Shown here in pieces: positions 1 to 8,235 of a stretch of DNA of 64,000 bases (positions are counted from its first letter, which is position 1; each line of letters opens with the position of its first letter). Below the pieces are notes generated by a model. The model ran no database searches. It saw only the letters and a program-made list of their open reading frames with translations, and was not told the DNA's origin. The stretch covers positions 62,001-126,000 of the forward strand of contig NZ_SGWI01000005.1 in NCBI RefSeq assembly GCF_004519405.1, written 5' to 3'. The position numbers and the translations under genes were made by a program. This DNA is from Pseudomonas sp. BCA17 (GTDB taxonomy: Bacteria; Pseudomonadota; Gammaproteobacteria; Pseudomonadales; Pseudomonadaceae).

Positions 1-48
1 CTTCAAGCTGTAAGTTGTAATGGGTTGGCCTTTGCTTGTCGCTTGTCG

Positions 49-420
49 CTAACGGCTTGCAGCTAACGTTATCGACACCGATTCGGCAAAGCGCAGCGCA
101 TGAGGCTTGTCCACTTCGACTTCGGCATACAGCACCGATTCGTTACTCATCACCAGGTCCAGCAGTTCCTGAGTCAGGCGCTCCAGCAAGGCGAAGCGAT
201 TGCCTTCGACGTGGGCAATGATGGCCTTGGTGATGGTGCGGTAGTTCAGCGCGTGGTCGATGTCGTTGTCGCGCACCGCTTCCTGGGCGGCATACAGGAT
301 CGTCAGGTTGATCAGCACATCCTGCTTATTGAGGATTTCGTCCTCGTTGATGCCGATAAACGTGCGCAGGCACAGGTCCTTGACCCGGATGCGCGCCATG
401 CCTGGTTGAAGTTGTGGCAT
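49..420 (-). CDS. folX: Dihydroneopterin triphosphate 2'-epimerase FolX
   Basis: 123 residues of the FolB/FolX tunnelling fold. FolX epimerises dihydroneopterin triphosphate to dihydromonapterin triphosphate in the cytosol. The N-terminus (MARIRVKDLCLRTFIGINEDE) and the VIxNLTI and LLERLTQELLDLVM segments fit the family. The longer open frame was trimmed to the ATG at 420, which lies 2 bp after the folE stop and implies translational coupling. It is the last gene of a folM-folE-folX operon, which points to tetrahydromonapterin, the cofactor used by pseudomonad phenylalanine hydroxylase, rather than folate itself. FolB is the alternative, but the neighbouring folM favours FolX. Confidence 0.88.
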   Translation of the reverse strand: MPQLQPGMARIRVKDLCLRTFIGINEDEILNKQDVLINLTILYAAQEAVRDNDIDHALNYRTITKAIIAHVEGNRFALLERLTQELLDLVMSNESVLYAEVEVDKPHALRFAESVSITLAASR

Positions 421-422
421 TG

Positions 423-983
423 CTACTTGCTCCGTCCAATCAGTTGCAGGAACTCCATGCGGGTGGTGTTCGACTCGCGGAACGCGCCGAGCATCACCGA
501 GGTGTTCATGGTTGAGTTCTGTTTCTCCACGCCGCGCATCATCATGCACATGTGCCTGGCTTCGATAACCACCGCCACGCCGGCGGCCTGGGTGACCTGC
601 TGGATCGCGTCGGCGATTTGCCGCGTGAGGTTTTCCTGGATCTGCAGGCGCCGCGCATACATGTCGACAATGCGCGCCAGCTTCGACAGGCCGAGCACCT
701 TGCCGGTCGGAATATAGGCCACATGGGCCTTGCCGATAAAGGGCAGCAAGTGGTGCTCGCAGAGTGAATACAGCTCGATGTCCTTGAGGATCACCATCTC
801 GTCATTATCGGACGCAAACAGTGCGCCATTGACGATCTCGTCCAGGTTCTGTTCGTAGCCGTGACACAAGTATTGCATGGCCTTGGCGGCTCGCTTGGGC
901 GTGTCGAGCAAACCTTCGCGCTGCGGGTCTTCGCCCAGGCCCTTGAGGATCTCGCGGTAGTGGTGGGGCAGGGATAAGGTCAT
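423..983 (-). CDS. folE: GTP cyclohydrolase I (type IA)
   Basis: 186 residues. It converts GTP to 7,8-dihydroneopterin triphosphate, the first pterin step. Zinc ligands are visible as Cys75 with the following Glu-His-His and Cys146 in EARHMCMMMRG; the PTGKVLGLSKLARIV signature lies between them. Full length for bacterial FolE. It sits between folM and folX. Linkage to a LitR-like regulator and a short LOV protein suggests this is the light-inducible paralogue described in P. putida rather than the housekeeping copy; that is inference from context. Confidence 0.95.
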   Translation of the reverse strand: MTLSLPHHYREILKGLGEDPQREGLLDTPKRAAKAMQYLCHGYEQNLDEIVNGALFASDNDEMVILKDIELYSLCEHHLLPFIGKAHVAYIPTGKVLGLSKLARIVDMYARRLQIQENLTRQIADAIQQVTQAAGVAVVIEARHMCMMMRGVEKQNSTMNTSVMLGAFRESNTTRMEFLQLIGRSK

Positions 984-1003
984 ACGACATCCTCACAAAC
1001 GGC

Positions 1004-1714
1004 TTACTTGATATGCCGCCCGCCGTTGACGGTCAGGGTGGTACCGGTGACATACGGGTTGTCCAGCAGGTAACGCACGCTCTGGTAGATCACCTGCGGC
1101 CCGGGTTCGATGCCCAGAGCGGACTTGGCCAGGACCTTGGCGCGGTAGGCCGCGTCGTCGTTCTCGTTGAACATCACCATCGCCGGGGCGATGCCGTTGA
1201 CCTTGATCAGCGGCGCGAACTGCGCGGCAAACGACAGCGTGAGGCTGTCGAGCCCGGCCTTGGTGGCGCAGTATGCGATGTGCTGGCGGCTGCCCTTGCG
1301 CACCACATCATCACTGATATGCACGATATCGGCAGGTGTCGAGCGCTGCAGCAAAGCAGAACAATGCAGGTTGATCAGGTAGGGCGCAAGCATGTGCACG
1401 CTGAACATGTCATGGAACGCGCGGGTTTCGTCGCCCGGCGTTTCCGCGACCCACGCCGAGGCGTTGTGGATGATTGCACGCAGGCTGTCGGTGTGAGTTT
1501 TCAATTGTGCGATAAACGCGAGAATCCCGACTTCGCTGGAAAAGTCGGCAAACAGGCCGATGGCGCCACGCTTGCGCAAAGTGTCGACGCCTTGGCGTTC
1601 GCTGCGGTAGCTGAAGATCACCGCATGACCGTCATCCAGCAACCGCTCGGCGCAGTGCAGGCCGACGCGCTGGCCGGCACCGGTGATCAGGATCGGGGCG
1701 TTGGTTGCAGTCAT
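1004..1714 (-). CDS. folM: Dihydromonapterin reductase FolM (SDR)
   Basis: 236-residue short-chain dehydrogenase that reduces dihydromonapterin to tetrahydromonapterin with NADPH. The nucleotide-binding motif TGAGQRVG lies at the N-terminus and the catalytic YCATK (YxxxK) in the middle. The C-terminal VTGTTLTVNGGRHIK is typical of FolM. The ATG at 1714 is preferred over a TTG at 1726 that only lengthens the frame. It precedes folE by 20 bp. PTR1-like pteridine reductases are close relatives, but the folE-folX context supports FolM. Confidence 0.88.
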   Translation of the reverse strand: MTATNAPILITGAGQRVGLHCAERLLDDGHAVIFSYRSERQGVDTLRKRGAIGLFADFSSEVGILAFIAQLKTHTDSLRAIIHNASAWVAETPGDETRAFHDMFSVHMLAPYLINLHCSALLQRSTPADIVHISDDVVRKGSRQHIAYCATKAGLDSLTLSFAAQFAPLIKVNGIAPAMVMFNENDDAAYRAKVLAKSALGIEPGPQVIYQSVRYLLDNPYVTGTTLTVNGGRHIK

Positions 1715-1771
1715 TGGGGGGCTCAAATCGCTGGCAGGCTGGAACTATACCAGCGACCGGCCCCCCTGTAC

Positions 1772-2329
1772 TCACGCGGGGGCTTCGGTGACCTTGCGCG
1801 GCGGCGTGGGATGTAGCCAATTCGCCAGCAGGTGGGTCGACAGCGGGATAAAGAAGTACACCATCAACGGCGTGAGTGCCGCTGTGCTGACCAGCACACG
1901 GGGGAGCAGGGCCAGCTCGCTGAGCAGTGGCCCAAGGCCGAAGTTGAACAGCAGTGACACCGGGAAAAATGCCAGCCAGATCGCCACCGCCTGTTTCCAG
2001 CGGGGAGGGCGTGCGCCCACGGCGCCGAACCAGCCATCGATGCCGCGTACCCGGTGCTCGGATGGGTTGGCGAACAACTCGCTGCCACGGCTCAGCCAGG
2101 CGCTGCGCGAAGCCGAGAACTCCCAGGCATGCAGGGTTTTTTCGTCGGCGAAGCGGAATATGATCTGAAATTCGTCATCGTTGGGGGGCGGCGCCAGTAC
2201 ACCGGAACCCAGGTAGCCGGGGAAGTCGGTGGCCAATTGCTCGCCTTCGCGCAGCCAAGCCATCAACTCTTCGTAGCGTCCTTTGGCCACGCGACGCGCA
2301 ACCATCAAGGTAACGGGGGAGGTAGACAT
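1772..2329 (-). CDS. Antibiotic biosynthesis monooxygenase (ABM) domain protein with two C-terminal membrane helices
   Basis: 185 residues. Positions 5-95 look like a ferredoxin-like ABM domain (VTLMVARRVAKGRYEELMAW). Two hydrophobic helices follow, around residues 115-140 and 148-180, so the domain is membrane-tethered. The start was moved to the ATG at 2329 because the upstream extension is not protein-like. It is the first gene of the folM-folE-folX operon and diverges from the MerR/LitR-like gene, so it probably shares light or stress control. Substrate unknown; the stand-alone ABM fold is also used in haem degradation and quinone oxidation. Confidence 0.75.
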   Translation of the reverse strand: MSTSPVTLMVARRVAKGRYEELMAWLREGEQLATDFPGYLGSGVLAPPPNDDEFQIIFRFADEKTLHAWEFSASRSAWLSRGSELFANPSEHRVRGIDGWFGAVGARPPRWKQAVAIWLAFFPVSLLFNFGLGPLLSELALLPRVLVSTAALTPLMVYFFIPLSTHLLANWLHPTPPRKVTEAPA

Positions 2330-2412
2330 TGTGTATCTCCAAATAGACGGGTGCGCGGAACCGGGTAGGTGGCGCACGAACGAAGCTGCGGGGGTATTGC
2401 AGCTACGTGGAA

Positions 2413-2439
2413 AAAACAGGCAAGGATTATTCCTGTTTT
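2413..2439. promoter_or_regulatory. Perfect inverted repeat in the divergent LitR-like/pterin-operon promoter region
   Basis: AAAACAGG and CCTGTTTT (8-bp arms) are separated by 11 bp in the 213-bp gap between the ABM/fol operon and the MerR/LitR-like gene. On the minus strand a TTGCCT -35-like hexamer at 2418-2423 overlaps the left arm. The placement suits an operator for the adjacent regulator. Binding is inferred. Confidence 0.5.
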
Positions 2440-2480
2440 AGAAAAATACGCCAGTGACATTGGTCTAAAGCGCGCAGACC

Positions 2481-2510
2481 TTGAAAAAGACAGATCTAAA
2501 GGCGTTAAAT
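2481..2510 (+). promoter_or_regulatory. Candidate promoter of the MerR/LitR-like gene
   Basis: TTGAAA (2481-2486) and TTAAAT (2505-2510) are 18 bp apart, 33 bp before the start codon. A GGTCT-N9-AGACC inverted repeat (2462-2480) lies just upstream. The heptamer TCTAAAG occurs at 2464-2470 and again at 2495-2501 inside the spacer. Confidence 0.4.
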
Positions 2511-2542
2511 GAGCGCCCGGTTACCGTTGGTTTTGGCTCAAA

Positions 2543-3502
2543 ATGCCCGTGATTACTGCTCCGTTAGATAGTACTTCGCATCAAGATGCGGCTGATTCCG
2601 ATCAGCTGTTTCCGATTCGTGAAGTCTCGAGACTGACAGGCGTCAACCCGGTTACGTTGCGCGCATGGGAACGCCGTTATGGTCTGATTCAGCCCACACG
2701 CACCGAAAGCGGGCATCGTCTCTACTCCAAGTCCGATATTGAAACCGTCCATCGCATTCTCGATTGGGTAGGACGGGGCGTGGCGGTGAGCAAGGTCGGC
2801 AAGATCCTCGCCCGCGACGATCAGCAGGCAGCAGTCGTGCGTTCCGAGCAGGAAGCGGTCGAAGACGCTGAATGGCCGCAATGGCAGGCACGCCTGAGGC
2901 AAGCCGTCAGCGGTTTCGATGATCGGATGCTGGAGCGGCTGTATGGGCAGATTGCGGGCACGTACCCCCTCAGTGTGGCGTTTCAGAACGTTCTGATGCC
3001 GCTCTGGGAGGAGCTGTCGCGCCATCGAAGCCAATTCGGCCAGGCCAGCGAGTGGCTGTTCTACGATGCCTTCCTCTGCGCACAGGTCGCGCAGCGCCTG
3101 CACCTGGCATGTGCTTCCCCGGCGCCGCGTGTGGTGATGGCCGCAATTCCCGGCGAATGTCGTGAATTGGAGTTACTGGTCGCGGCATTGCTGATCAGTC
3201 GTGACGATTTGGCCGTCAAGGTGCTGGGGATGGGCCAGCCTTTTGATGAGTTGACACTGGTCTGTGAAAAGACCCAGCCCTGCGCGCTGGTGGTCTTCTC
3301 CAACCACTCACCCAATCATGACCTGCACAGGCGTTTGAACCGCTTGGCGTTGACGCTGGATTGCCCGCTGTTTCTTGCCGGTGCGGCCTCGGAACTGGCC
3401 GAAGACGACCTCGCAGGCTCCTCCATCGGATGCCTGGGCAATGAGGGGCGCCTGATGCAGCGCCGTTTGCGGCAGTTTCTCAACGGGCAGCTGGATACCT
3501 GA
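2543..3502 (+). CDS. MerR-family regulator, class II LitR/CarH-like (no B12-binding residues)
   Basis: 319 residues. A MerR winged-helix domain occupies about residues 22-95 (FPIREVSRLTGVNPVTLRAWERRYGL). A helical bundle and a Rossmann-like domain resembling the cobalamin-binding part of CarH/LitR follow. The W-x9-EH motif is degenerate (WEELSRHRSQ...SEW) and the E/DxHxxG motif is replaced by PGECREL, so adenosylcobalamin binding is unlikely. This matches class II LitR proteins of P. putida, whose light response depends on a short LOV partner; a short LOV gene lies 0.7 kb away. It probably represses the divergent fol operon in the dark. Confidence 0.82.
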   Translation: MPVITAPLDSTSHQDAADSDQLFPIREVSRLTGVNPVTLRAWERRYGLIQPTRTESGHRLYSKSDIETVHRILDWVGRGVAVSKVGKILARDDQQAAVVRSEQEAVEDAEWPQWQARLRQAVSGFDDRMLERLYGQIAGTYPLSVAFQNVLMPLWEELSRHRSQFGQASEWLFYDAFLCAQVAQRLHLACASPAPRVVMAAIPGECRELELLVAALLISRDDLAVKVLGMGQPFDELTLVCEKTQPCALVVFSNHSPNHDLHRRLNRLALTLDCPLFLAGAASELAEDDLAGSSIGCLGNEGRLMQRRLRQFLNGQLDT

Positions 3503-3504
3503 AC

Positions 3505-4110
3505 TCAGGCATGTACGTGAGGGTGGACCAGTCGATGCTGATGCAGGATGAACTGGCGCAAGCGCTCGATTTCATCCGCGTTACTCTGGTTCAGGCGGTA
3601 GGCGAACAAGCCCCGGGCGGTTTCTCGCTCCAGCGTGCCACGCAAGGCAATGCGTTCGTAACCTGAAGGGCTGAACCACAGGGAAAAGGTTTTCGGCGGT
3701 TTGGCCCGGCCACGAAACTCCACCAGCACGCCCTTGAATGACACCTCATGCACCCAGAGCGCACCCGGGTTGCCGCGCACATTTTCCAGCGGCACTGGTG
3801 CTTCCAGGGCCAGGCGCCAAGGGCGAACCATCGGCCCGTCTTCGAAAATGCTCGGCACACCGAGGCGCAGATGCACCGCGTGAAACTCGTCTTCAACCAA
3901 TTGCAGGGGAAAGGTGAGCTGTTGGTTGTCGAACTGCGCCTGGATGGTGACGTGGTCGTGAGCGGCCAGCCGTGTGAGCAAATCGCGGATCTGTGCACCA
4001 CCATTGACAGTCAGGCTCGACCCGGCATCCCGCAGGTTGAGCTGCGGGTTATGTTGCATGTCTTGGATGAAGTCCAGTTCGTCCTGCGTCAATAGAGCGT
4101 CGCGGTGCAT
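3505..4110 (-). CDS. PilZ-like domain protein
   Basis: 201 residues, cytosolic, no signal. A C-terminal beta-rich region contains WVHEVSFKGVLVEF, resembling the (D/N)xSxxG half of the PilZ c-di-GMP site. The usual RxxxR is only weakly represented (RPWRLALE), so ligand binding is uncertain. The N-terminal part has no recognised domain; the overall size resembles YcgR-like two-domain proteins. It converges on the LitR-like gene with a 2-bp gap and lies downstream of the short LOV gene on the same strand, separated by 58 bp, so cotranscription is possible. Confidence 0.6.
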   Translation of the reverse strand: MHRDALLTQDELDFIQDMQHNPQLNLRDAGSSLTVNGGAQIRDLLTRLAAHDHVTIQAQFDNQQLTFPLQLVEDEFHAVHLRLGVPSIFEDGPMVRPWRLALEAPVPLENVRGNPGALWVHEVSFKGVLVEFRGRAKPPKTFSLWFSPSGYERIALRGTLERETARGLFAYRLNQSNADEIERLRQFILHQHRLVHPHVHA

Positions 4111-4168
4111 TGATGTAGCTCAATGAGGGAGCATTAAAAGGCCATTATCGCTCTAAAGACTGCATTTT

Positions 4169-4636
4169 TTACAGTTTGTTAAATCCGCTTGTCGTCTTGA
4201 GTGCCGCCAGTTCGCCTTTAAGCTCGGCCACCTGCGCTTCCAGCTGCGCCACACGCTGCTGGGCTTTGACTTGGGTAGTGACGTCTTTTTGTACGCCGAC
4301 GAAATACGTCTGCCCGTCGGCCTCGTTGTACACCGTCGAAAGCGACAGCTCGTTCCAGAAATGGCTGCCGTCCTTGCGGTAGTTACGCAGGATTTCCCGA
4401 CAGGCACCGCCGTTGTCGAGGGTTTCGCGAATGGCCATCAGGGCGGGTTGGTCGCGGTCACCCGACTGCAGGAAGCGGCAATCCTGATACAGGATATCGT
4501 CCAGCGCGTAGCCGGTCAGGCGCTCAAACGCCGGGTTGACGTAGATCAGCGGTTTATCCTTGCCTTCGCGTTCGGCGACGACGATACCGTCGTTGGAAGC
4601 ATTGACGACCATTTGCATCAGCTTGGCGTTAATCAT
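4169..4636 (-). CDS. Short LOV (light-oxygen-voltage) photoreceptor
   Basis: 155 residues: a single LOV/PAS domain with short helical flanks and no effector, like P. putida PpSB1-LOV. The flavin-binding core carries Cys53 in YQDCRFLQ, with N/G-rich segments LRNYRKDGSHFWNEL and TYFVGVQKD following. Residues 120-147 form a predicted J-alpha coiled coil. Blue light should form a reversible FMN-cysteinyl adduct. Position beside a class II LitR-like repressor supports a LOV-controlled anti-repression switch; this is known for P. putida homologues and inferred here. Confidence 0.93.
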   Translation of the reverse strand: MINAKLMQMVVNASNDGIVVAEREGKDKPLIYVNPAFERLTGYALDDILYQDCRFLQSGDRDQPALMAIRETLDNGGACREILRNYRKDGSHFWNELSLSTVYNEADGQTYFVGVQKDVTTQVKAQQRVAQLEAQVAELKGELAALKTTSGFNKL

Positions 4637-4764
4637 CGAGCGGTCCAGGGCTTGTTTTGGAACTTGGAGTTTATGGCAAGTCTTGAATGTTAGACGGGGT
4701 AAGCTGAAAAATTTGTGTCAGCTGCTAATATCCCACGCTTTCGCTCAACTACAGGATCAGATTG

Positions 4765-5220
4765 ATGAAAGTCGCCATCCTTTCCGGCTCGGTTTACGGC
4801 ACGGCTGAAGAAGTCGCCCGCCACGCCGTCGGCATCCTCAACGCGGCCGGTTTTGAAGCCTGGCATAACCCTCGCGCCACCCTGGCCGACGTGCAGGCAT
4901 TTGCCCCCGAAGCGTTTCTGGCGGTGACCTCCACCACTGGCATGGGTGAGCTGCCCGACAACCTGCAACCTCTGTATTCGAGCATTCGCGACCAACTGCC
5001 CGCCGCCTGGCGCGGCCTGCCCGGAGCCGTGATCGGCCTGGGCGACGCCAGTTATGGCGACACGTTCTGCGGCGGTGGCGAGCAAATGCGTGAGCTGTTC
5101 GCTGAGCTGGGCGTACGCGAGGTCCTGCCGATGCTGCGCCTGGACGCCAGCGAAAGCGTGACCCCCGAAGCCGACGCCGAACCGTGGCTGGCCGAGTTGG
5201 TCACTGCACTGCGCGGTTGA
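4765..5220 (+). CDS. Flavodoxin
   Basis: 151 residues. The N-terminal phosphate loop SGSVYGTAEEVA binds the FMN phosphate; STTGMGELPDN and GLGDASYGDTFCGG are the two isoalloxazine-contacting loops. Size fits a short-chain MioC-like flavodoxin, an electron carrier of the cytosol. The ATG at 4765 is used rather than the adjoining TTG at 4762. It is divergent from the short LOV gene with a 128-bp shared promoter region. Redox partner unknown. Confidence 0.88.
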   Translation: MKVAILSGSVYGTAEEVARHAVGILNAAGFEAWHNPRATLADVQAFAPEAFLAVTSTTGMGELPDNLQPLYSSIRDQLPAAWRGLPGAVIGLGDASYGDTFCGGGEQMRELFAELGVREVLPMLRLDASESVTPEADAEPWLAELVTALRG

Positions 5221-5429
5221 CCGCGAACGCCTGCACAACGCCAGCCAGGTCGATGACGCCCGCCGCGCCTTTATTGGCGGCGTTTCTCTGACACGACTTG
5301 TACTATTCTCATGGCTGACTCGTTCAGTCATCAAGCTGGCTGGCAAGGCAACTCCGTGTGCCACGACGTCTGGCTAGACTGGCCCTTCACTCAAAAAATA
5401 ATAAGAAGTGCGCCAAGGAGGTCGTTGCC

Positions 5430-6212
5430 GTGAGCCTAGCTCCCATTCAAACGTCACAGAATGTCAAAGATCAGGTCAGCGCTGCCGAATGGCAGACCCG
5501 CGTCGACCTGGCGGCCTGCTATCGCCTGGTGGCGTCGCATGGTTGGGATGACCTGATCTTCACTCATATTTCGGCCAAGGTGCCGGGCACCGATGACTTT
5601 CTTATCAACCCGTATGGGTTGATGTTCCACGAAATCACCGCCTCGAGCCTGGTCAAGGTCGATCAGGCCGGCAACAAGCGGATGGACAGCCCCTACGAGA
5701 TCAACCCGGCGGGCTACACCATTCACAGTGCCATCCATGAAGTGCGCCACGACGTGGTCTGCGTGCTGCACACCCACACCGCTGCAGGTGTTGCCGTCTC
5801 TGCGCAGAAGCAAGGCGTGCTGCCCATCAGCCAGCAATCCTTGTTCGTGCTGTCGAGCCTGGCGTATCACGCCTATGAAGGCGTGGCGCTTAACCACGAA
5901 GAAAAGGCCCGCCTGCAGGCCGACCTGGGTGAAAACAACTTTCTGATGCTGCACAACCATGGGTTGCTCACCTGTGGCAGTACCATTGCCGACACCTTCC
6001 TGATGATGTTCACCTTCCAGCGTGCCTGCGATATCCAGGTACTGGCGCAAAACGGCAGCGCCGAATTGATTGCCATCGAGCCGCAAATCCTTGCCGGGGC
6101 CAAGGCGATGGTGGCGGCTGTCACAAAGAGCGCCCAGGGTATGGGAGGTGCACTGGCGTGGCCGGCGCTGTTGCGTAAATTAGACCTGCAGGATCCTGGG
6201 TATAAAAGCTGA
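5430..6212 (+). CDS. Class II aldolase/adducin family protein
   Basis: 260 residues. The zinc-binding family pattern is present: IFTHISAKVPG near the N-terminus, LHTHTAAGVAVSA with the paired histidines, and LMLHNHGLLTCG toward the C-terminus. A GTG at 5430 is chosen because a strong AAGGAGG (5415-5421) sits 8 bp upstream; the longer frame has no such site. It overlaps the next gene by 1 bp (TGATG), so the two are coupled. Substrate unknown; the bacterial relatives act on phosphorylated or free sugars and on acyl-type substrates. Confidence 0.85.
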   Translation: MSLAPIQTSQNVKDQVSAAEWQTRVDLAACYRLVASHGWDDLIFTHISAKVPGTDDFLINPYGLMFHEITASSLVKVDQAGNKRMDSPYEINPAGYTIHSAIHEVRHDVVCVLHTHTAAGVAVSAQKQGVLPISQQSLFVLSSLAYHAYEGVALNHEEKARLQADLGENNFLMLHNHGLLTCGSTIADTFLMMFTFQRACDIQVLAQNGSAELIAIEPQILAGAKAMVAAVTKSAQGMGGALAWPALLRKLDLQDPGYKS

Positions 6213-7114
6213 TGCCTCTTGCCGAAATCCCGCTCAGAGCCTGGCGCAAACGTAGCCAGGAGTTCGTCTTCCGTGGCTACCCGGTGCGTTACTGGGTGGC
6301 GGGGCAGGGCGAGCCACTCTTGATGATCCATGGCTTCCCCACGGGGAGCTGGGACTGGCATTACCTGTGGCAGCCCCTGGCCCAGCGCAACCTGGTGATC
6401 GCCTGCGACATGCTCGGGTTTGGCGACTCGGCCAAACCGCTGGACCACGACTATTGCTTGTTGGAACAGGCGGATTTGCAGCAGGCGTTGCTCGCACACC
6501 TTGGAATAGAGCGACCCGTGCATGTACTGGCCCATGACTATGGCGACAGCGTCGCCCAGGAATTGCTCGCGCGCCATTACGAAGGCCGGTTTCAGATGGC
6601 CAGTTGCGTGTTCCTCAATGGTGGGCTGTTCCCGGAAACCCATCGGGCGGCCTTGGTGCAGAAATTGTTGCTGAGCCCGCTCGGCTGGATGATCGGCCGC
6701 ACCTTTGGGCGCAATGCGATGGCCAACAGTTTCAATCAGATTTTTGGCCCGCACACTCGGCCCAGTGAAAGCGTGCTGGATGATTTCTGGAGCCTGCTCA
6801 ATTGCAACGACGGCCCGCGCATCCTGCACAAACTGATCGCTTACATCCCACAGCGCCGCCGCCTGCGTGAGCGCTGGGTGGGCGCGATGCAACGTGACGC
6901 GGTGCCCCTGAGGGTGATCGACGGCGAAGTCGACCCGATCTCCGGTGCCCATATGGTGGCGCGTTATCAGCAGTTGGTGCCCCACGCCGATACGGTGCTG
7001 CTGGCGAAGATCGGCCATTACCCGCAGATCGAAGCCCCCGTGCAGGTGCTAAAACACTATTTGGCGTTTCGCGAGCGCATTGGCTCTTCTGAGTCACGTG
7101 CGGCCTGTTCTTGA
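6212..7114 (+). CDS. Alpha/beta hydrolase (haloalkane dehalogenase/epoxide hydrolase-like)
   Basis: 300 residues. Oxyanion-hole motif HGFPTGSWDW at about 40-49, nucleophile elbow AHDYGDS with Asp109, acid motif near DGEVDPISG and C-terminal histidine in KIGHYPQIEAP. An aspartate in the elbow marks the epoxide hydrolase/dehalogenase branch rather than esterases. No signal peptide. It is coupled to the aldolase gene and followed by an MFE-2-type dehydrogenase, consistent with a small catabolic operon. Confidence 0.85.
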   Translation: MPLAEIPLRAWRKRSQEFVFRGYPVRYWVAGQGEPLLMIHGFPTGSWDWHYLWQPLAQRNLVIACDMLGFGDSAKPLDHDYCLLEQADLQQALLAHLGIERPVHVLAHDYGDSVAQELLARHYEGRFQMASCVFLNGGLFPETHRAALVQKLLLSPLGWMIGRTFGRNAMANSFNQIFGPHTRPSESVLDDFWSLLNCNDGPRILHKLIAYIPQRRRLRERWVGAMQRDAVPLRVIDGEVDPISGAHMVARYQQLVPHADTVLLAKIGHYPQIEAPVQVLKHYLAFRERIGSSESRAACS

Positions 7115-7232
7115 GCGGCGTAATCATCCCGCTGCCTTATCGCGCACCATTCAGCCTTGGCTGACTTTATTGTGACCAGAGACTGCGTGCCTGACACTAA
7201 GGCCATTCCCATTGTCGCCAGCGGAGTTCGGT

Positions 7233-8144
7233 ATGAGTGAATCAGTGCAGTTCCAGGATAAGGTCGTGATCGTCACCGGCGCCGGTGGCGGATTGGGCCG
7301 GGCCCATGCGCTGCTGTTCGCCGCACATGGGGCCAAAGTGTTGGTCAACGACCTGGGTGGCTCGACCCAGGGCGAAGGCGCCAATGCCTCGGCGGCTGAC
7401 CGGGTGGTGGCTGAAATCCGTGCGGCGGGCGGCATTGCCGAAGCCAACCATGACTCCGTCACCGAGGGTGACAAGATCGTTCAGAACGCTCTCGACGCCT
7501 TCGGTCGCATCGACGTGGTGGTGAACAACGCCGGCATCCTGCGCGACAAGACCTTCCACAAAATGGACGACAGCGATTGGGACCTGGTTTACCGGGTGCA
7601 TGTCGAAGGCGCCTATAAAGTCACCCGCGCAGCCTGGCCGCATATGCGTGAACAAGGCTATGGCCGGGTGATCTTCACCGCCTCGACTTCAGGCATCTAC
7701 GGCAACTTCGGCCAGTCCAACTACGGCATGGCCAAGCTGGGTTTGTATGGCTTGACCCGCACGCTGGCGCTGGAAGGGCGCAAGAACAACATCCTGGTCA
7801 ACGCCATCGCCCCCACCGGCGGCACCCGTATGACCGAAGGGCTGATCCCGCCGCAGGTGTTCGAACGCCTCAAGCCGGAACTGGTCAGCCCGCTGGTGGT
7901 GTACCTGGGCAGCGAGGCCTGCGAGGAAACCTCCGGGTTGTTCGAAGTGGGGGGTGGTTGGATCGGCAAAACCCGCTGGGAGCGCAGCCTGGGAGTGGGT
8001 TTTGACCCCGAAGCCGGCTTCTCGCCGGATGATGTGGCGGCGCACTGGGCGCAGATTTGCGACTTTGAGGGCGCCGTACACCCGAAGGACAATATCGAGG
8101 CACTGAAGGAGATGATGGCCAACTTGCAGAAATTCAGCCTTTGA
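7233..8144 (+). CDS. Short-chain dehydrogenase, MFE-2/HSD17B4-type 3-hydroxyacyl-CoA dehydrogenase
   Basis: 303 residues. TGAGGGLGRAHA nucleotide-binding motif, NNAG, the catalytic Ser in TASTSGIYG and YGMAK. The conserved VNDLGGSTQGEG segment and the long C-terminus (GVGFDPEAGFSPDDVAAHW) resemble the dehydrogenase unit of peroxisomal multifunctional enzyme 2. It likely oxidises a 3-hydroxyacyl-CoA or related alcohol. Start set at ATG 7233 behind a GGAG; the upstream extension is dropped. A strong terminator follows. Confidence 0.85.
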   Translation: MSESVQFQDKVVIVTGAGGGLGRAHALLFAAHGAKVLVNDLGGSTQGEGANASAADRVVAEIRAAGGIAEANHDSVTEGDKIVQNALDAFGRIDVVVNNAGILRDKTFHKMDDSDWDLVYRVHVEGAYKVTRAAWPHMREQGYGRVIFTASTSGIYGNFGQSNYGMAKLGLYGLTRTLALEGRKNNILVNAIAPTGGTRMTEGLIPPQVFERLKPELVSPLVVYLGSEACEETSGLFEVGGGWIGKTRWERSLGVGFDPEAGFSPDDVAAHWAQICDFEGAVHPKDNIEALKEMMANLQKFSL

Positions 8145-8170
8145 TCGTTGTTTGAAAAACACTCAATCCA

Positions 8171-8198
8171 ACGGGGCGCTGATAGCGCCCCGTTTTAT
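8171..8198 (+). terminator. Rho-independent terminator after the dehydrogenase gene
   Basis: Perfect 10-bp stem ACGGGGCGCT / AGCGCCCCGT with a 3-nt loop (GAT), followed by TTTATT, 26 bp past the stop codon. Confidence 0.85.
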
Positions 8199-8207
8199 TG
8201 CGGGCAT

Positions 8208-8235
8208 AAAAAAGGCCGCTGCAAAAGCAGCGGCC
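8208..8235 (-). terminator. Minus-strand terminator with no annotated upstream gene
   Basis: On the minus strand GGCCGCTGC-TTTT-GCAGCGGCC is followed by six T. No minus-strand protein gene lies within 2 kb upstream of it, so an unannotated transcript may end here. Separate from the adjacent plus-strand terminator. Confidence 0.6.

Noticed and set aside
4937..5364. Long opposite-strand frames over the flavodoxin and many other genes
   Set aside because: Typical high-GC shadow frames: good genes with motifs lie on the other strand.
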